A DNA stretch of 44,707 nucleotides from a virus. The position numbers and the translations under genes are program-made. The notes under the pieces are model-generated. The model was given only the letters and a program-made list of their open reading frames with translations. It ran no database searches and was not told where the DNA came from. Shown one piece after another: positions 29,171 to 36,963 of this stretch (position 1 is its first letter; every line of letters starts with the position of its first letter). The stretch spans positions 1 to 44,707 of the IMG/VR virus record IMGVR_UViG_3300043410_000599; one strand, written 5' to 3'.

Positions 29171-29415
29171 TACATACACTCTGTACTGTTTAAAATTGCT
29201 GAGGTTCCCTCGCCATTATAGATTAATGTAGTGCCATCGCATCTTTTAGTAATAGAATTGCCAACCCAAACAATGCCCTTTTTAGGGTCTGTATTTTTTT
29301 CTGAATCACATGCATTAGCAATTATAAAAATTGCTATAAGCGGTACAAAAAAGATTCCAAAAATATAAACTTCGTCTGGAACACGATCAATATATCTTTT
29401 AATTATTTTCCACAT
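29170..29415 (-). CDS. single-pass membrane protein, 81 aa
   Basis: AGGAG precedes the ATG. One transmembrane helix (VYIFGIFFVPLIAIFIIANAC) whose C-terminal Cys suggests a lipobox-like position; the rest is extracytoplasmic, with KRCDGTTLIYNGEGTSAI and a final ECM. Not recognised. Confidence 0.7.
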   Translation of the reverse strand: MWKIIKRYIDRVPDEVYIFGIFFVPLIAIFIIANACDSEKNTDPKKGIVWVGNSITKRCDGTTLIYNGEGTSAILNSTECM

Positions 29416-29575
29416 TTTTTGCTCCTGTTATCCACCTATATATTTTAGAACGCTTCTTTTTTGGTGCTTTAACAATAACTGTATTATTTTCACCAATCTT
29501 AGTTATCAAATCATCTAGATCTTTATTAAGTTGTCCAAAAATTCGTCCAGAATCAGTTTGATATGATGCCATCAT
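29399..29575 (-). CDS. hypothetical protein, 58 aa
   Basis: Start at 29575 gives an ATGA overlap with the upstream gene. A short coiled-coil-like helix (GQLNKDLDDLITKI) is followed by a basic stretch, KAPKKKRSKIYRW. No function recognised. Confidence 0.6.
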   Translation of the reverse strand: MMASYQTDSGRIFGQLNKDLDDLITKIGENNTVIVKAPKKKRSKIYRWITGAKNVENN

Positions 29576-29964
29576 CCATGCCATTCATCAAATGATATGC
29601 CACATAATCCACAGATTCCCTTAGCCTTATTTTCAGGTGTAACAAACATATGACCACAATAAGCATTCTTGGTATCTGCAAATGTACCCTCAGTGTCTGC
29701 AAAAGTCATACCCGCAGTTGGGTATGTACCCTTTTCAACTCCATGAGAACATTCAGTATTCGTAATACTGTACCCACCATTTGGCCAACCAATAGTTAAT
29801 CCTGTATCAGGGCTTTTAGTTGTAGTTGTATCTAGTTTAAACTTATAAAACTCTTTAGCAGTTTCATACCCTGCACGATAAGCAGAATCAAGTGCATCTT
29901 TAACTTGCTTAACTTGATCTTCAGTCAGTCCTGATGGATTAAATACAATAATTGGTGAGTACAT
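29572..29964 (-). CDS. protein with C-terminal zinc-ribbon module
   Basis: Protein of 130 aa from ATG 29964. The C-terminal part CGHMFVTPENKAKGICGLCG-ISFDEW supplies four Cys (C-x-H plus C-x-x-C) and is nearly identical to the end of the gene at 35702-36235, whose N-terminus is unrelated. N-terminal helix DQVKQVKDALDSAYRAGYETA is charged. Suggests a mobile recognition or degradation-tag-like module. Function unknown. Confidence 0.7.
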   Translation of the reverse strand: MYSPIIVFNPSGLTEDQVKQVKDALDSAYRAGYETAKEFYKFKLDTTTTKSPDTGLTIGWPNGGYSITNTECSHGVEKGTYPTAGMTFADTEGTFADTKNAYCGHMFVTPENKAKGICGLCGISFDEWHG

Positions 29965-29965
29965 A

Positions 29966-30898
29966 TTACTTCGCAATCACTGTAGTTGCTGAGTTACCGC
30001 AAGGTGTTGTATAGACTGTTACGCCCTTTTCAATACCCTTTGTAACTACCTGCTGCCATACCTGCATACATACAGACTGCATCTCTGAGGCTGTCATGCC
30101 ACCAGCAGCAGCAGCAGAGCGCTTTAGACCCTGTGCTTCAATAACACGACGCTCTGCTTCAATAGTAGCAGTTTTCTTTGCTTCTTCTGCAATGCGGGTT
30201 GCCTGTTGCTGTGAAGCATACTGTGAGATTGTTGCTGCTGTCTTCTCATCGGGCTCTACAGAACGAAGATTAATATCTTCAATTGTAATTCCATACTTAA
30301 TCAACTGCTGGTCAAGTTGCAACTTAATTGCTTCTGTAGTCTTAACACGATCATTAAGAGCATCTAGGTTTCCTGTAAGAGAATAAACCTGCCCTACAGC
30401 CTGTCGTAGATTCTTGACTACAATATCTTGGCTAATACGGTCATCATCACCAGTACGAACTTGAAGGTACAACTGCTTTGCCTTAGAAGACTCTACACGC
30501 CAACGAGCAGCAATCTCAACAGTCATCTGTCCTGCATCAGCGGTACGAGCAAGAATCTTATCATTACCTGATAGTTCAATTGTAACTGGACGAGTAGGAT
30601 ATGTTTCAACTGTTACCCAAGGTGCAACAAAATGAACTCCTGAGCGTAAAGGATCAGATACCTGACCAAATGCTACTGGTACTGCAACCTCTGTTGCTTT
30701 CACGATTGTAAATGTTGAAAAGAATGTTGCAATGAAAGCAATTGCAATCAATACAGATGTAGTTACCCAAGCAATTCGCTTTGGGTTAATTTGATCCCCA
30801 TACTCTGTTTCTTTCTTAGTTGTCTTAGTTTTAAGTGCTACTACTAATGAAATAACTGCAGCAATAAATAAAACTGCCAAAATACCTGTCTTAAACAT
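29966..30898 (-). CDS. SPFH / band-7 (stomatin-prohibitin) membrane protein
   Basis: Protein of 310 aa. Two N-terminal transmembrane helices (ILAVLFIAAVISLVVAL and VLIAIAFIATFFSTFTIV) precede the SPFH domain: VPVAFGQVSDPLRSGVHFVAPW, QMTVEIAARWRVESSKA, INLRSVEPDEKTAATIS. A long Ala/Glu/Arg helix (RIAEEAKKTATIEAERRVIEAQG) drives oligomerisation. Related proteins scaffold membrane microdomains or control proteases such as FtsH/HflKC. Directly followed upstream by RtcB with no gap. Phage copies are uncommon outside large phages. Role here unknown. Confidence 0.93.
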   Translation of the reverse strand: MFKTGILAVLFIAAVISLVVALKTKTTKKETEYGDQINPKRIAWVTTSVLIAIAFIATFFSTFTIVKATEVAVPVAFGQVSDPLRSGVHFVAPWVTVETYPTRPVTIELSGNDKILARTADAGQMTVEIAARWRVESSKAKQLYLQVRTGDDDRISQDIVVKNLRQAVGQVYSLTGNLDALNDRVKTTEAIKLQLDQQLIKYGITIEDINLRSVEPDEKTAATISQYASQQQATRIAEEAKKTATIEAERRVIEAQGLKRSAAAAGGMTASEMQSVCMQVWQQVVTKGIEKGVTVYTTPCGNSATTVIAK

Positions 30899-32065
30899 TT
30901 AATCTCCCTTTACGTTAATAATTTGTTTGAATGTGTGCTTTACTTTAACTAATTCTACAGCATCTTGCATTACTGTGTCAATAGGCTTGTATGCTCCAGG
31001 ATGTTCATCAAGGAATGCTGAAGAATGTGACCATTCAATACCCTGCATTTTTTCCTCAAGGTCTTCCATCGTAAATGTCTTACGAGCAGAACCACGAGAA
31101 TGCTGACGACCTGCACCATGTGGAGCAGAATTAAAAGACATTGGGTTTCCAAGTCCTTCAACAACATATGACAAATCACCCATTGAGCCAGGGATCAAAC
31201 CAAGTTGTCCAGCCTTAGCAGAGATAGCACCCTTACGAGTAATCCAAAGTTTTTCACCAAAGTGCTCTTCTTGCTGAGTAAAGTTATGATGACAGTTAAC
31301 CTCTTCAAGTACATCAAACTCTCCAGCATGATACTTAAATGCAGCCTTAACACGCTTCATCATTACTTCACGATTCATCATTGCAAATATTTGTGCCCAG
31401 TTCATCTGAGCAATATACTCATTAAACTCTGGGGTGCCTTCAACAAGGTATGCCAAATCTGAATCAGGAAGTATAGTACCGATATCGGAACAATAGTTCT
31501 GTGCAACCTTAATATGCTTAGATGCAATTTTGTTTCCAATACCACGAGAACCAGAGTGAAGGAATAGCCAAACATATCCATCTTCATCCACTGTTACTTC
31601 AATAAAGTGGTTTCCAGAACCAAGTGATCCAAGTTGCACACGCCAATTCTTATCTAATTCATCTGGGTTAAATCCTGCATCACGAGCATACACTTGAAGC
31701 ATTGCTACTTCATCTTGTGCATCATCCTTAATACGATTATTATACTTACCAGCAGACAATGGAATTTGTGATTGAATTGATTCACGAATACCCTGCTTGT
31801 TTAATTCAGGAAGATTCTCAATCTTGTGTGAAGTCTTTACAGCCATCATTCCACAGCCAATGTCTACTCCAACACATGCAGGCATGATAGCACCCTTTGT
31901 AGGGACTACAGAGCCTACTGTAGAGCCACGACCAAAGTGAACATCAGGCATCAATGCAAGATGGGGGTATACAAAAGGCATAGAAGAAGTATTCTTAGCC
32001 TGATTCAAAGCCTCATCTTCTACAATAGAAGCCCAATTAATTAGTTTATCTGTTACTTTATTCAT
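30899..32065 (-). CDS. rtcB: RtcB RNA ligase
   Basis: Protein of 388 aa. RtcB signatures: PDVHFGRG, CVGVDIGCGM (metal ligands D68, C71), GSLGSGNHFIEV (His153), HSGSRGIGN, NCHHNF and the guanylylated His in PHGAGRQHSR (H316). RtcB joins 2',3'-cyclic phosphate to 5'-OH RNA ends using GTP and Mn2+. In phages it could repair tRNAs cut by host anticodon nucleases, in line with the tRNA array 4 kb away. All catalytic residues appear present. Overlaps the upstream gene by 8 nt; SPFH follows directly. Confidence 0.96.
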   Translation of the reverse strand: MNKVTDKLINWASIVEDEALNQAKNTSSMPFVYPHLALMPDVHFGRGSTVGSVVPTKGAIMPACVGVDIGCGMMAVKTSHKIENLPELNKQGIRESIQSQIPLSAGKYNNRIKDDAQDEVAMLQVYARDAGFNPDELDKNWRVQLGSLGSGNHFIEVTVDEDGYVWLFLHSGSRGIGNKIASKHIKVAQNYCSDIGTILPDSDLAYLVEGTPEFNEYIAQMNWAQIFAMMNREVMMKRVKAAFKYHAGEFDVLEEVNCHHNFTQQEEHFGEKLWITRKGAISAKAGQLGLIPGSMGDLSYVVEGLGNPMSFNSAPHGAGRQHSRGSARKTFTMEDLEEKMQGIEWSHSSAFLDEHPGAYKPIDTVMQDAVELVKVKHTFKQIINVKGD

Positions 32066-32510
32066 CTGTTTCTCCTTTTTTAATTCTTTCGCTATATCGG
32101 TTTGATATTCTATCTAATTCAGCAATGATTAATTTTGCATGTTTATGATCTGGATCTTCTTTGAGAAAGTTTACTAGCAATGCTCCAACACTTGGTTGAA
32201 CCATTTGTAAATATTCTCCAGTTTCTTCCCAGTGTGTAATTACATTACCGCCATCTAAATGACCGTCTGGAAGGTGATCTTGTTTTTTTAAAGCATAAAA
32301 TGCAAGAATTAATTTCCACTTAAAAGATGACGGGATATAAGAAGTTTTCTTAAACATCCAACGAAGGCTACGACCAACTCTATATTTAAGGGTATCTCTT
32401 TCTTCATCTTTATATCTAATATGCTTGATATTATGATTTCTAGTATAGTCCCAGTCACGATGAGCAAAATGGTTTGCTAAATCATCTAAGTATTGAACTG
32501 ATTCATTCAT
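32058..32510 (-). CDS. hypothetical protein, 150 aa
   Basis: Helical, His- and Lys-rich. VGRSLRWMFKKTSYIPSSFKWK has an aromatic basic helix. No family recognised. Overlaps RtcB by 8 nt and the upstream gene by 4 nt (ATGA), so it belongs to the same operon. Confidence 0.7.
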   Translation of the reverse strand: MNESVQYLDDLANHFAHRDWDYTRNHNIKHIRYKDEERDTLKYRVGRSLRWMFKKTSYIPSSFKWKLILAFYALKKQDHLPDGHLDGGNVITHWEETGEYLQMVQPSVGALLVNFLKEDPDHKHAKLIIAELDRISNRYSERIKKGETDE

Positions 32511-32746
32511 TTACTTCCCCTAGCAATTGCAGCAGCCTCTTTGTGCACACACCAATCATCAAAGAATTCAATTGATGAACAATGACAAACCATTTTTGTT
32601 TCAATTTCTCTAGCAACAACCTCTCTAGCAGTCTCAGATAAACACTGTAAACAATTAGGCTTAGTTCTTGGTGCTTCGCTGTCTGGTCTATTATGAGGGC
32701 ATGGTCCAGAAAGCATTCTTAATGCTTGTTCCACTTTATCGCTCAT
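32507..32746 (-). CDS. Cys/His-rich protein, 79 aa
   Basis: GPCPHNRPD, NCLQC, MVCHCS and WCVHKEAA provide at least six Cys and two His for one or two zinc sites. Starts by ATGA overlap with the 25-aa peptide gene. Likely a zinc-binding structural protein; function unknown. Confidence 0.7.
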   Translation of the reverse strand: MSDKVEQALRMLSGPCPHNRPDSEAPRTKPNCLQCLSETAREVVAREIETKMVCHCSSIEFFDDWCVHKEAAAIARGSK

Positions 32747-32820
32747 CTATTTAACCTACTCATAAAATAAATAAATACTAATACTGCAATTGTAGTAATT
32801 GTTTCGTTCAAAATAGCCAC
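32743..32820 (-). CDS. 25-aa membrane peptide (GTG start)
   Basis: GTG at 32820, one hydrophobic helix (ITTIAVLVFIYFM), basic end; ATGA overlap with the next gene. Overlaps the upstream membrane gene by 13 nt. Short and weakly supported. Confidence 0.4.
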   Translation of the reverse strand: MAILNETITTIAVLVFIYFMSRLNR

Positions 32821-32966
32821 CTCAATAACCATCCAATAAAATAAGCAAGTCCAATTAAAAGCAAGACAGCAATAGCATCTTCACCCCAATCAAAGGTTTC
32901 TGATATATAAACCAAAAAAGCAATAACTGTAAGCACTGCTAATCCTAATAGTAGATTAATAATCAT
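32808..32966 (-). CDS. 52-aa two-helix membrane protein
   Basis: NLLLGLAVLTVIAFLVYIS and AIAVLLLIGLAYFIGWLL form two transmembrane helices around an acidic loop (ETFDWGED). It starts 1 nt after the previous stop. Holin-like topology, but no context for lysis. Confidence 0.65.
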   Translation of the reverse strand: MIINLLLGLAVLTVIAFLVYISETFDWGEDAIAVLLLIGLAYFIGWLLRWLF

Positions 32967-32967
32967 C

Positions 32968-33336
32968 TTAAGCCTTTCTCAATTCCGCTTTTAGTTCTCG
33001 CTTAATAGTCTTCCATTCATGCTCATGGTAATACCAACGATTAGCGTCTTCTTTTATAGCATAGGCTTCTACTTCTTCTGCAGTCCCCCAGAAAATATCT
33101 TTAACAATTGATTCCTTTAGTTCATCAACTTCTGCTTGGCTATCGCAACTTTGCAGGGCATCACAATAAGAACATGATCCATATCCAACTACAGTAAACC
33201 CAAACTTATCGCCATTTTTTAGCAGGTAAACATAATCACCCTGCCAATCACCAATGTTCCAGTCCTTAATAATAGTTCCAGCAGATGCAACTAGAGAGTC
33301 ATAAGACTCACTTGATTCAAACCATTCGTCTTCCAT
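32968..33336 (-). CDS. hypothetical acidic protein, 122 aa
   Basis: GYGSCSYCDALQSCDSQAEV is a Cys cluster I recall from other actinophage hypotheticals; the rest is acidic/aromatic with a basic C-terminal helix. TAATG-type junction with the upstream gene. Function unknown. Confidence 0.72.
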   Translation of the reverse strand: MEDEWFESSESYDSLVASAGTIIKDWNIGDWQGDYVYLLKNGDKFGFTVVGYGSCSYCDALQSCDSQAEVDELKESIVKDIFWGTAEEVEAYAIKEDANRWYYHEHEWKTIKRELKAELRKA

Positions 33337-33524
33337 TATTTACTCCTATGATAATCTCTAACCATTTTAATATCTTCATCTTGTTCTGAATATGGAATTG
33401 TTGCAGGGGATTGATATAAACAAGTCCTGCAAGGTATATGTTTCATATGTTCTACACATACTATACCCCAATCATATCCTTTTTGAGTTATATTGTCAAA
33501 TAAGTTCTTGGGTAATTCGTTCAC
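33336..33524 (-). CDS. hypothetical protein with three Cys, 62 aa
   Basis: IVCVEHMKHIPCRTCLYQSP offers C, H and C-x-x-C residues for a zinc site. Overlaps the upstream gene by 29 nt. No family recognised. Confidence 0.6.
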   Translation of the reverse strand: MNELPKNLFDNITQKGYDWGIVCVEHMKHIPCRTCLYQSPATIPYSEQDEDIKMVRDYHRSK

Positions 33525-33909
33525 GCCTTGCCTTTCTTATTTCATCACAAGGATCACAAAGTGTTCTATACCAACCATCATCACGAAGTTTTACTGTAAT
33601 GTCATGATATTCTCTGCCACGAAAAGATCCTTTTCCACAGGTTTCACATGTTTCAGAAGCCTTGTAGTAAGCATCTGCTTGGCAATCATACATGATATTT
33701 CTTGCTACCCCAACATTTTCAGTATCAAAGTAAAACCTTAAACCACCAAATTTTTCTTTGATTTGAGCAATCTTGTAGTTAGGATCTAAATAAGTTAGTT
33801 TCTCATCTAACTCATCAAGAATCCAATACCAGCCTTTACCGCAAGAGGCAAGACTATTCCACTTGGAAGGTAATTCCACGACAACATCCGCAGCATCCAT
33901 GGACTCCAT
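33496..33909 (-). CDS. conserved hypothetical phage protein, 137 aa
   Basis: Start taken at ATG 33909 (GGAG 6 nt upstream); an ATG at 33969 would lengthen the overlap with the neighbour to 116 nt. Conserved-looking core: GWYWILDELDEKLTYLDPNYKI then QIKEKFGGLRFYF. A CETCGKG plus CDPC pair in the C-terminal half forms a zinc ribbon. Function unknown. Confidence 0.72.
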   Translation of the reverse strand: MESMDAADVVVELPSKWNSLASCGKGWYWILDELDEKLTYLDPNYKIAQIKEKFGGLRFYFDTENVGVARNIMYDCQADAYYKASETCETCGKGSFRGREYHDITVKLRDDGWYRTLCDPCDEIRKARRERITQELI

Positions 33910-34189
33910 CATCTTCTCCATTCCTAATCCTAAATTCATCTGGGTCAGGGTGTCCTGTCCCATGCTCACAAATTCTTTCCATAATCATTCTATCAAATCT
34001 AAAGTGTTGTGGCAAGTGCCTCATAGGGTGATCTGAGCGATTGTGCAGGGTACAAAAATCACCATAGCAAGTTTGCATATCATGACAATAAATCCAGTTC
34101 TCAGTATGCTCAAGAAATACATTAGTACTTCTTAATGGATCAAACTCAGCAGTCTTATTAATTCGTCTCATCTGTGATTTACTTTTCAT
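33854..34189 (-). CDS. Cys/His-rich hypothetical, 111 aa
   Basis: YCHDMQTCYGDFCTLHNRSDHPMRHLPQH contains many potential metal ligands (read in parts), and the C-terminal HGCCGCC is striking. It overlaps the following gene by up to 56 nt in another frame. ATGA overlap with the upstream 44-aa gene supports the start. Confidence 0.65.
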   Translation of the reverse strand: MKSKSQMRRINKTAEFDPLRSTNVFLEHTENWIYCHDMQTCYGDFCTLHNRSDHPMRHLPQHFRFDRMIMERICEHGTGHPDPDEFRIRNGEDDGVHGCCGCCRGITFQVE

Positions 34190-34320
34190 CCTAACTCCTT
34201 TTCAATAGCCTGAATTTCCTCATCAACTTCCCTTTTCCAAATGCGTTTCCACCAACTGCGGTCAGGAAATCTGCCATTGTTGCAATCCTTGCAATTGCAA
34301 CCGCCTACATTGCGAATCAT
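34186..34320 (-). CDS. 44-aa Cys peptide with QAIEKEL tail
   Basis: GGCNCKDCNNGRF then WWKRIWKR, ending EIQAIEKELG. The tail is shared with three neighbouring genes (34592, 34804 and 35202), whose DNA also keeps the CAATAGCCTGAA string, so these ends arose by duplication. Confidence 0.6.
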   Translation of the reverse strand: MIRNVGGCNCKDCNNGRFPDRSWWKRIWKREVDEEIQAIEKELG

Positions 34321-34595
34321 AAAGCCTCGTAAGTTTCTTCAAAAATATCTACTCTACATGAATAGAATTCGCCTCTAATTCCTTTAATAATCCAATCGCC
34401 TTCTCTAGCAAGCATCTTACCTTCAAGAGTCTCAATCTCAGCCCATAAACGCCCTCTGTGGTAGTCAGAAGGCTCTGATTCATAGGTTAAAGTTCCTAGC
34501 AAACCTTGATCAGCAAGATTTTGGAGTGCTTCAATATTTTCCATTTTTAATTGAATTGCTTCAACTACTACTGGTTTTTTACGGTATTGTTTCAA
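34317..34595 (-). CDS. PGDYG-like phage protein, 92 aa
   Basis: MKQYRKKPVVVEAIQL at the start and GDWIIKGIRGEFYSCRVDIFEETYE at the end (read in parts) are typical of a widespread phage protein domain (PGDYG type). GDWIIKG replaces the canonical PGDYG. Function not established. ATGA overlaps on both sides. Confidence 0.85.
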   Translation of the reverse strand: MKQYRKKPVVVEAIQLKMENIEALQNLADQGLLGTLTYESEPSDYHRGRLWAEIETLEGKMLAREGDWIIKGIRGEFYSCRVDIFEETYEAL

Positions 34596-34807
34596 GACAA
34601 CCCCTTTTCAATAGCCTGAATAGTTGGGCAGGGATAAGGCACATATATTGAATCTAATGGAAAAGAACATTCCCAACATTTATCCTTTGAAGACTTATGC
34701 AATTCCACTACTGCACGAAGGGCATCAGCATTTTTGAAACTGCCACCCATAAAATCAGGGTTTTCTTCTGACTCATCTATCTTTGCCAGCAATTCATCGT
34801 GGGTCAT
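34592..34807 (-). CDS. tandem small protein family, copy 1
   Basis: Protein of 71 aa. N-terminus MTHDELLAKIDE, middle ALRAVVELHK, and end CPTIQAIEKGLS match the gene at 35202-35462. CWECSFP and CPTI add cysteines for a possible zinc site. This family is common in actinophages as far as I recall. Function unknown. Confidence 0.75.
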   Translation of the reverse strand: MTHDELLAKIDESEENPDFMGGSFKNADALRAVVELHKSSKDKCWECSFPLDSIYVPYPCPTIQAIEKGLS

Positions 34808-35205
34808 TTCAACTCCTTCTCAATAGCCTGAAATGCACCATACAATGCAAGTACCGCATTTTCTGTATCTTCCTCTGCCATTGACCTGCAACAGCATTCA
34901 TAGTCATAAATATCTTCTGCGTTATCTAAATAACAACTCAAACAACACCCTTTATCGTGCTGTTTTATTTCTGACCATTGTGTATTCTTTTTTTCAAGTA
35001 TTTTATTATGAATGTAATCGTGAGCCTCTATTGCCTCATTTGGTGATGTTTTATATATTTCCATAAGAAATGAAAACTCACATTCACGGCAATAAAGCGA
35101 AATGCCATTATAATCAAATTCAATATAGTTTATAGAAATATCTAATGGATTAGATTCTAACAATAACGATATTGAAACTGGGCGTGGGATTCTAATTGTT
35201 TTCAA
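34804..35205 (-). CDS. hypothetical protein with Cys clusters, 133 aa
   Basis: LYCRECEFSF, CCLSCYLDNAEDIYDYECCCRS and a family tail AFQAIEKELK. Overlaps both neighbours by 4 nt. Only the tail relates it to the tandem family; the remainder is unique. Probably zinc binding. Confidence 0.7.
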   Translation of the reverse strand: MKTIRIPRPVSISLLLESNPLDISINYIEFDYNGISLYCRECEFSFLMEIYKTSPNEAIEAHDYIHNKILEKKNTQWSEIKQHDKGCCLSCYLDNAEDIYDYECCCRSMAEEDTENAVLALYGAFQAIEKELK

Positions 35206-35462
35206 CTCAACTCCCTCTCAATAGCCTGAATAGTTGGGCAAGGATAATTCCAAAATCCACAAGAGCAAGAATATTTGTCTGATAAATGTAAGACAGCGCA
35301 CCCTGGGTTTCCATCAGGGCAGGGTGTTGCAATTCTTTTTGGCTTATGCAATTCCACTACTGCACGAAGGGCTTTCAATCCAATAGGAAAGTTGCCACAG
35401 GGGTCTGCATAATCAGTTTCTAGTTCTTGGTCTATCTTTGCCAGCAATTCATCGTGTGTCAT
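35202..35462 (-). CDS. tandem small protein family, copy 2
   Basis: Protein of 86 aa: MTHDELLAKIDQELE, ALRAVVELHKPK, SCSCGFWNYPCPTIQAIERELS. Same architecture as copy 1 with a longer Cys-containing insert (CPDGNPGC). Overlaps upstream by ATGA. Confidence 0.78.
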   Translation of the reverse strand: MTHDELLAKIDQELETDYADPCGNFPIGLKALRAVVELHKPKRIATPCPDGNPGCAVLHLSDKYSCSCGFWNYPCPTIQAIERELS

Positions 35463-35701
35463 TTAACATCCTCATAATCTTCTAAGTTTGCAGAAATTTT
35501 CTCAACATGATAGTCTTTCCCAAGTAAGAATAAAAGTCTTTGTGCTGTATCTACTACTCCCCAATCAGGAACATCAATATGGCAGCAAAAAACATTCTCA
35601 CAAATGCCAGTACATTCTAGACCAATAAGCCATTTATTCTTTTCAAATAAATCGTACCAAGCATCATAGAGTTGTTTGTAACTGTAAGTTATGACTGCCA
35701 T
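35459..35701 (-). CDS. hypothetical protein, 80 aa
   Basis: AYDALYDLFEKN-type helix at the start, then CTGICENVFCCHIDVPDW and LLFLLGKDYHVEK. Cys-rich. No family recognised. Adjacent without gap to the next upstream gene. Confidence 0.68.
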   Translation of the reverse strand: MAVITYSYKQLYDAWYDLFEKNKWLIGLECTGICENVFCCHIDVPDWGVVDTAQRLLFLLGKDYHVEKISANLEDYEDVK

Positions 35702-36235
35702 TTATTTATTCCATTCATCAAAAGAAATTCCACACATACCGCAGATTCCTTTAGCCTTATTTTCGGGGGTAACAAACATATGAGGACAATCTAAACTAGG
35801 ATTACTATACTCTTTAATGCTTTCAATACAGGTAGAGACAGCCTTAAACCAGTTCTTAGCGCCTGGATATTCCATATTAGAAGTAACACCACGCCCAGCA
35901 TGTTTGTACCAATTAATAATTAAACCATTTTTCTTGTATAAAAAGTTTGGTGGACATCCATTAGCATGTGGATGATCAGGATTTTCGTCCCAACCAGCAT
36001 CACACCAGCAATAGCAACGCATCTCAAATACATCATTGACATAATCAGGCTCACCAGAGTTTGAAGTAAGTAGATTACCATAGCCATATTCTCCGTAGGT
36101 TTTGCCACGGAATTCAGCAATAGCCTCAGCAATCAATGTAAGTCCAGCATCAGCCCAGTAAGCCTCATAAGACTGCGTAGGCGTATTGCTTAATAAAAGT
36201 CCTAGTTCCACTTTAAATCCAATCCAACATACCAT
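35702..36235 (-). CDS. hypothetical protein with shared zinc-ribbon tail, 177 aa
   Basis: MRCYCWCDAGWDENPDHPHANGCPPNF is a Cys/His-rich core (read in parts) followed by LYKKNGLIINWYKHAGRG, a pattern I associate with phage hypotheticals. The C-terminal CPHMFVTPENKAKGICGMCG-ISFDEW duplicates the end of the gene at 29572. Start lies inside the upstream small gene, overlap 34 nt. Function unknown. Confidence 0.72.
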   Translation of the reverse strand: MVCWIGFKVELGLLLSNTPTQSYEAYWADAGLTLIAEAIAEFRGKTYGEYGYGNLLTSNSGEPDYVNDVFEMRCYCWCDAGWDENPDHPHANGCPPNFLYKKNGLIINWYKHAGRGVTSNMEYPGAKNWFKAVSTCIESIKEYSNPSLDCPHMFVTPENKAKGICGMCGISFDEWNK

Positions 36236-36345
36236 TTAAACAAGTATAGTCCAACTTCCCACTCATGTCTAATTGGGTAGCCCCAATCATTAACATAAAT
36301 ACCTACACAGTAATTAGCAGAGAGTTTGCCATATCTTAGTTTCAT
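36202..36345 (-). CDS. 47-aa aromatic protein
   Basis: GGAGG lies 5 nt before the ATG; TAATG junction with the upstream gene. YGKLSANYCVGIYVNDWGYPIR and EWEVGLYLFKWYVG look like a small beta-sheet. Function unknown. Confidence 0.6.
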   Translation of the reverse strand: MKLRYGKLSANYCVGIYVNDWGYPIRHEWEVGLYLFKWYVGLDLKWN

Positions 36346-36554
36346 TAGTAACCTCCAAGGCACTCATTGCGTGTATGATAAAGTCTATTCTTAATATATT
36401 CTTTTTTGTTTGGTGCATATAGTTCTTCACCACATGCCCCACAGGATCCACTCCATTCACCACCAAAGAAGTCATAGCGCATACCTTTGAAGTTTGCATA
36501 CTTGTTGGCTACAAAAACCTCAAATGGGTCAGGAATCTCAAGACTAGTTAGCAT
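36345..36554 (-). CDS. zinc-ribbon protein, 69 aa
   Basis: ATG 36554 chosen because it overlaps the upstream stop by 11 nt; an earlier in-frame ATG lies deep in the neighbour. SGSCGACGEELYAP and NECLGGY supply cysteines. Function unknown. Confidence 0.6.
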   Translation of the reverse strand: MLTSLEIPDPFEVFVANKYANFKGMRYDFFGGEWSGSCGACGEELYAPNKKEYIKNRLYHTRNECLGGY

Positions 36555-36690
36555 TGACTTTATCCTGTGCTGGTATACATTCCATACAGAAAGCAACACC
36601 AGTTGCTGCAACCCTGCCAGTAGCAGGACCTACATAGAAGGTTGATGAGTCGTCAATATGGCGACGGCATACATAACATTTCCTAGTCAC
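36544..36690 (-). CDS. 48-aa double CxxC zinc protein (GTG start)
   Basis: Starts GTG at 36690 inside the last codons of the membrane gene. KCYVCRRHI and FCMECIPAQ give C-x-x-C twice, around the segment YVGPATGRVAATGV. Compact zinc ribbon. Function unknown. Confidence 0.6.
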   Translation of the reverse strand: MTRKCYVCRRHIDDSSTFYVGPATGRVAATGVAFCMECIPAQDKVNAN

Positions 36691-36862
36691 GAGTATCCAA
36701 GTACTGAATAAAGGCACCAAGGTTAGCAATCAAAACCATAAGCCAGAAGCCAGTCTTGTAGTAGTTGATTGGAGACTCTGTAAGAGAATAGATACCCATA
36801 ACAACTGAGTAAAGTACGAAGAATAGGTTGATATATCCTAAAGTTTTAGTAATTTTTGTCAT
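36683..36862 (-). CDS. 59-aa membrane protein, leaderless
   Basis: ATG 36862 is 6 nt after TATACT of a near-consensus promoter. Two helices (INLFFVLYSVVMGIYSL and WLMVLIANLGAFIQYL). First gene of the leftward transcript running to about 26 kb. Function unknown. Confidence 0.68.
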   Translation of the reverse strand: MTKITKTLGYINLFFVLYSVVMGIYSLTESPINYYKTGFWLMVLIANLGAFIQYLDTRD

Positions 36863-36868
36863 ATACTA

Positions 36869-36897
36869 AGTATACCCTACGGCGCAAAATAAGTCAA
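36869..36897 (-). promoter_or_regulatory. promoter TTGACT-N17-TATACT
   Basis: Reverse strand: -35 at 36892-36897, -10 at 36869-36874. ATG follows after 6 nt. Probably the main promoter for many of the small genes and possibly RtcB/SPFH downstream. Confidence 0.88.
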
Positions 36898-36940
36898 GTA
36901 TTTAAAGTTCGGCGGAAAATAGAGACATCCAAACCATCCC

Positions 36941-36955
36941 ATGCCCTACACGGGC
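36941..36955 (-). terminator. weak hairpin after DUF2384-like gene
   Basis: TGCCC-GTGTA-GGGCA, followed by TGGGATGGTTTGG, so the U-tract is poor. It separates the upstream gene from the promoter at 36892. Confidence 0.3.
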
Positions 36956-36963
36956 ACTAGCGG

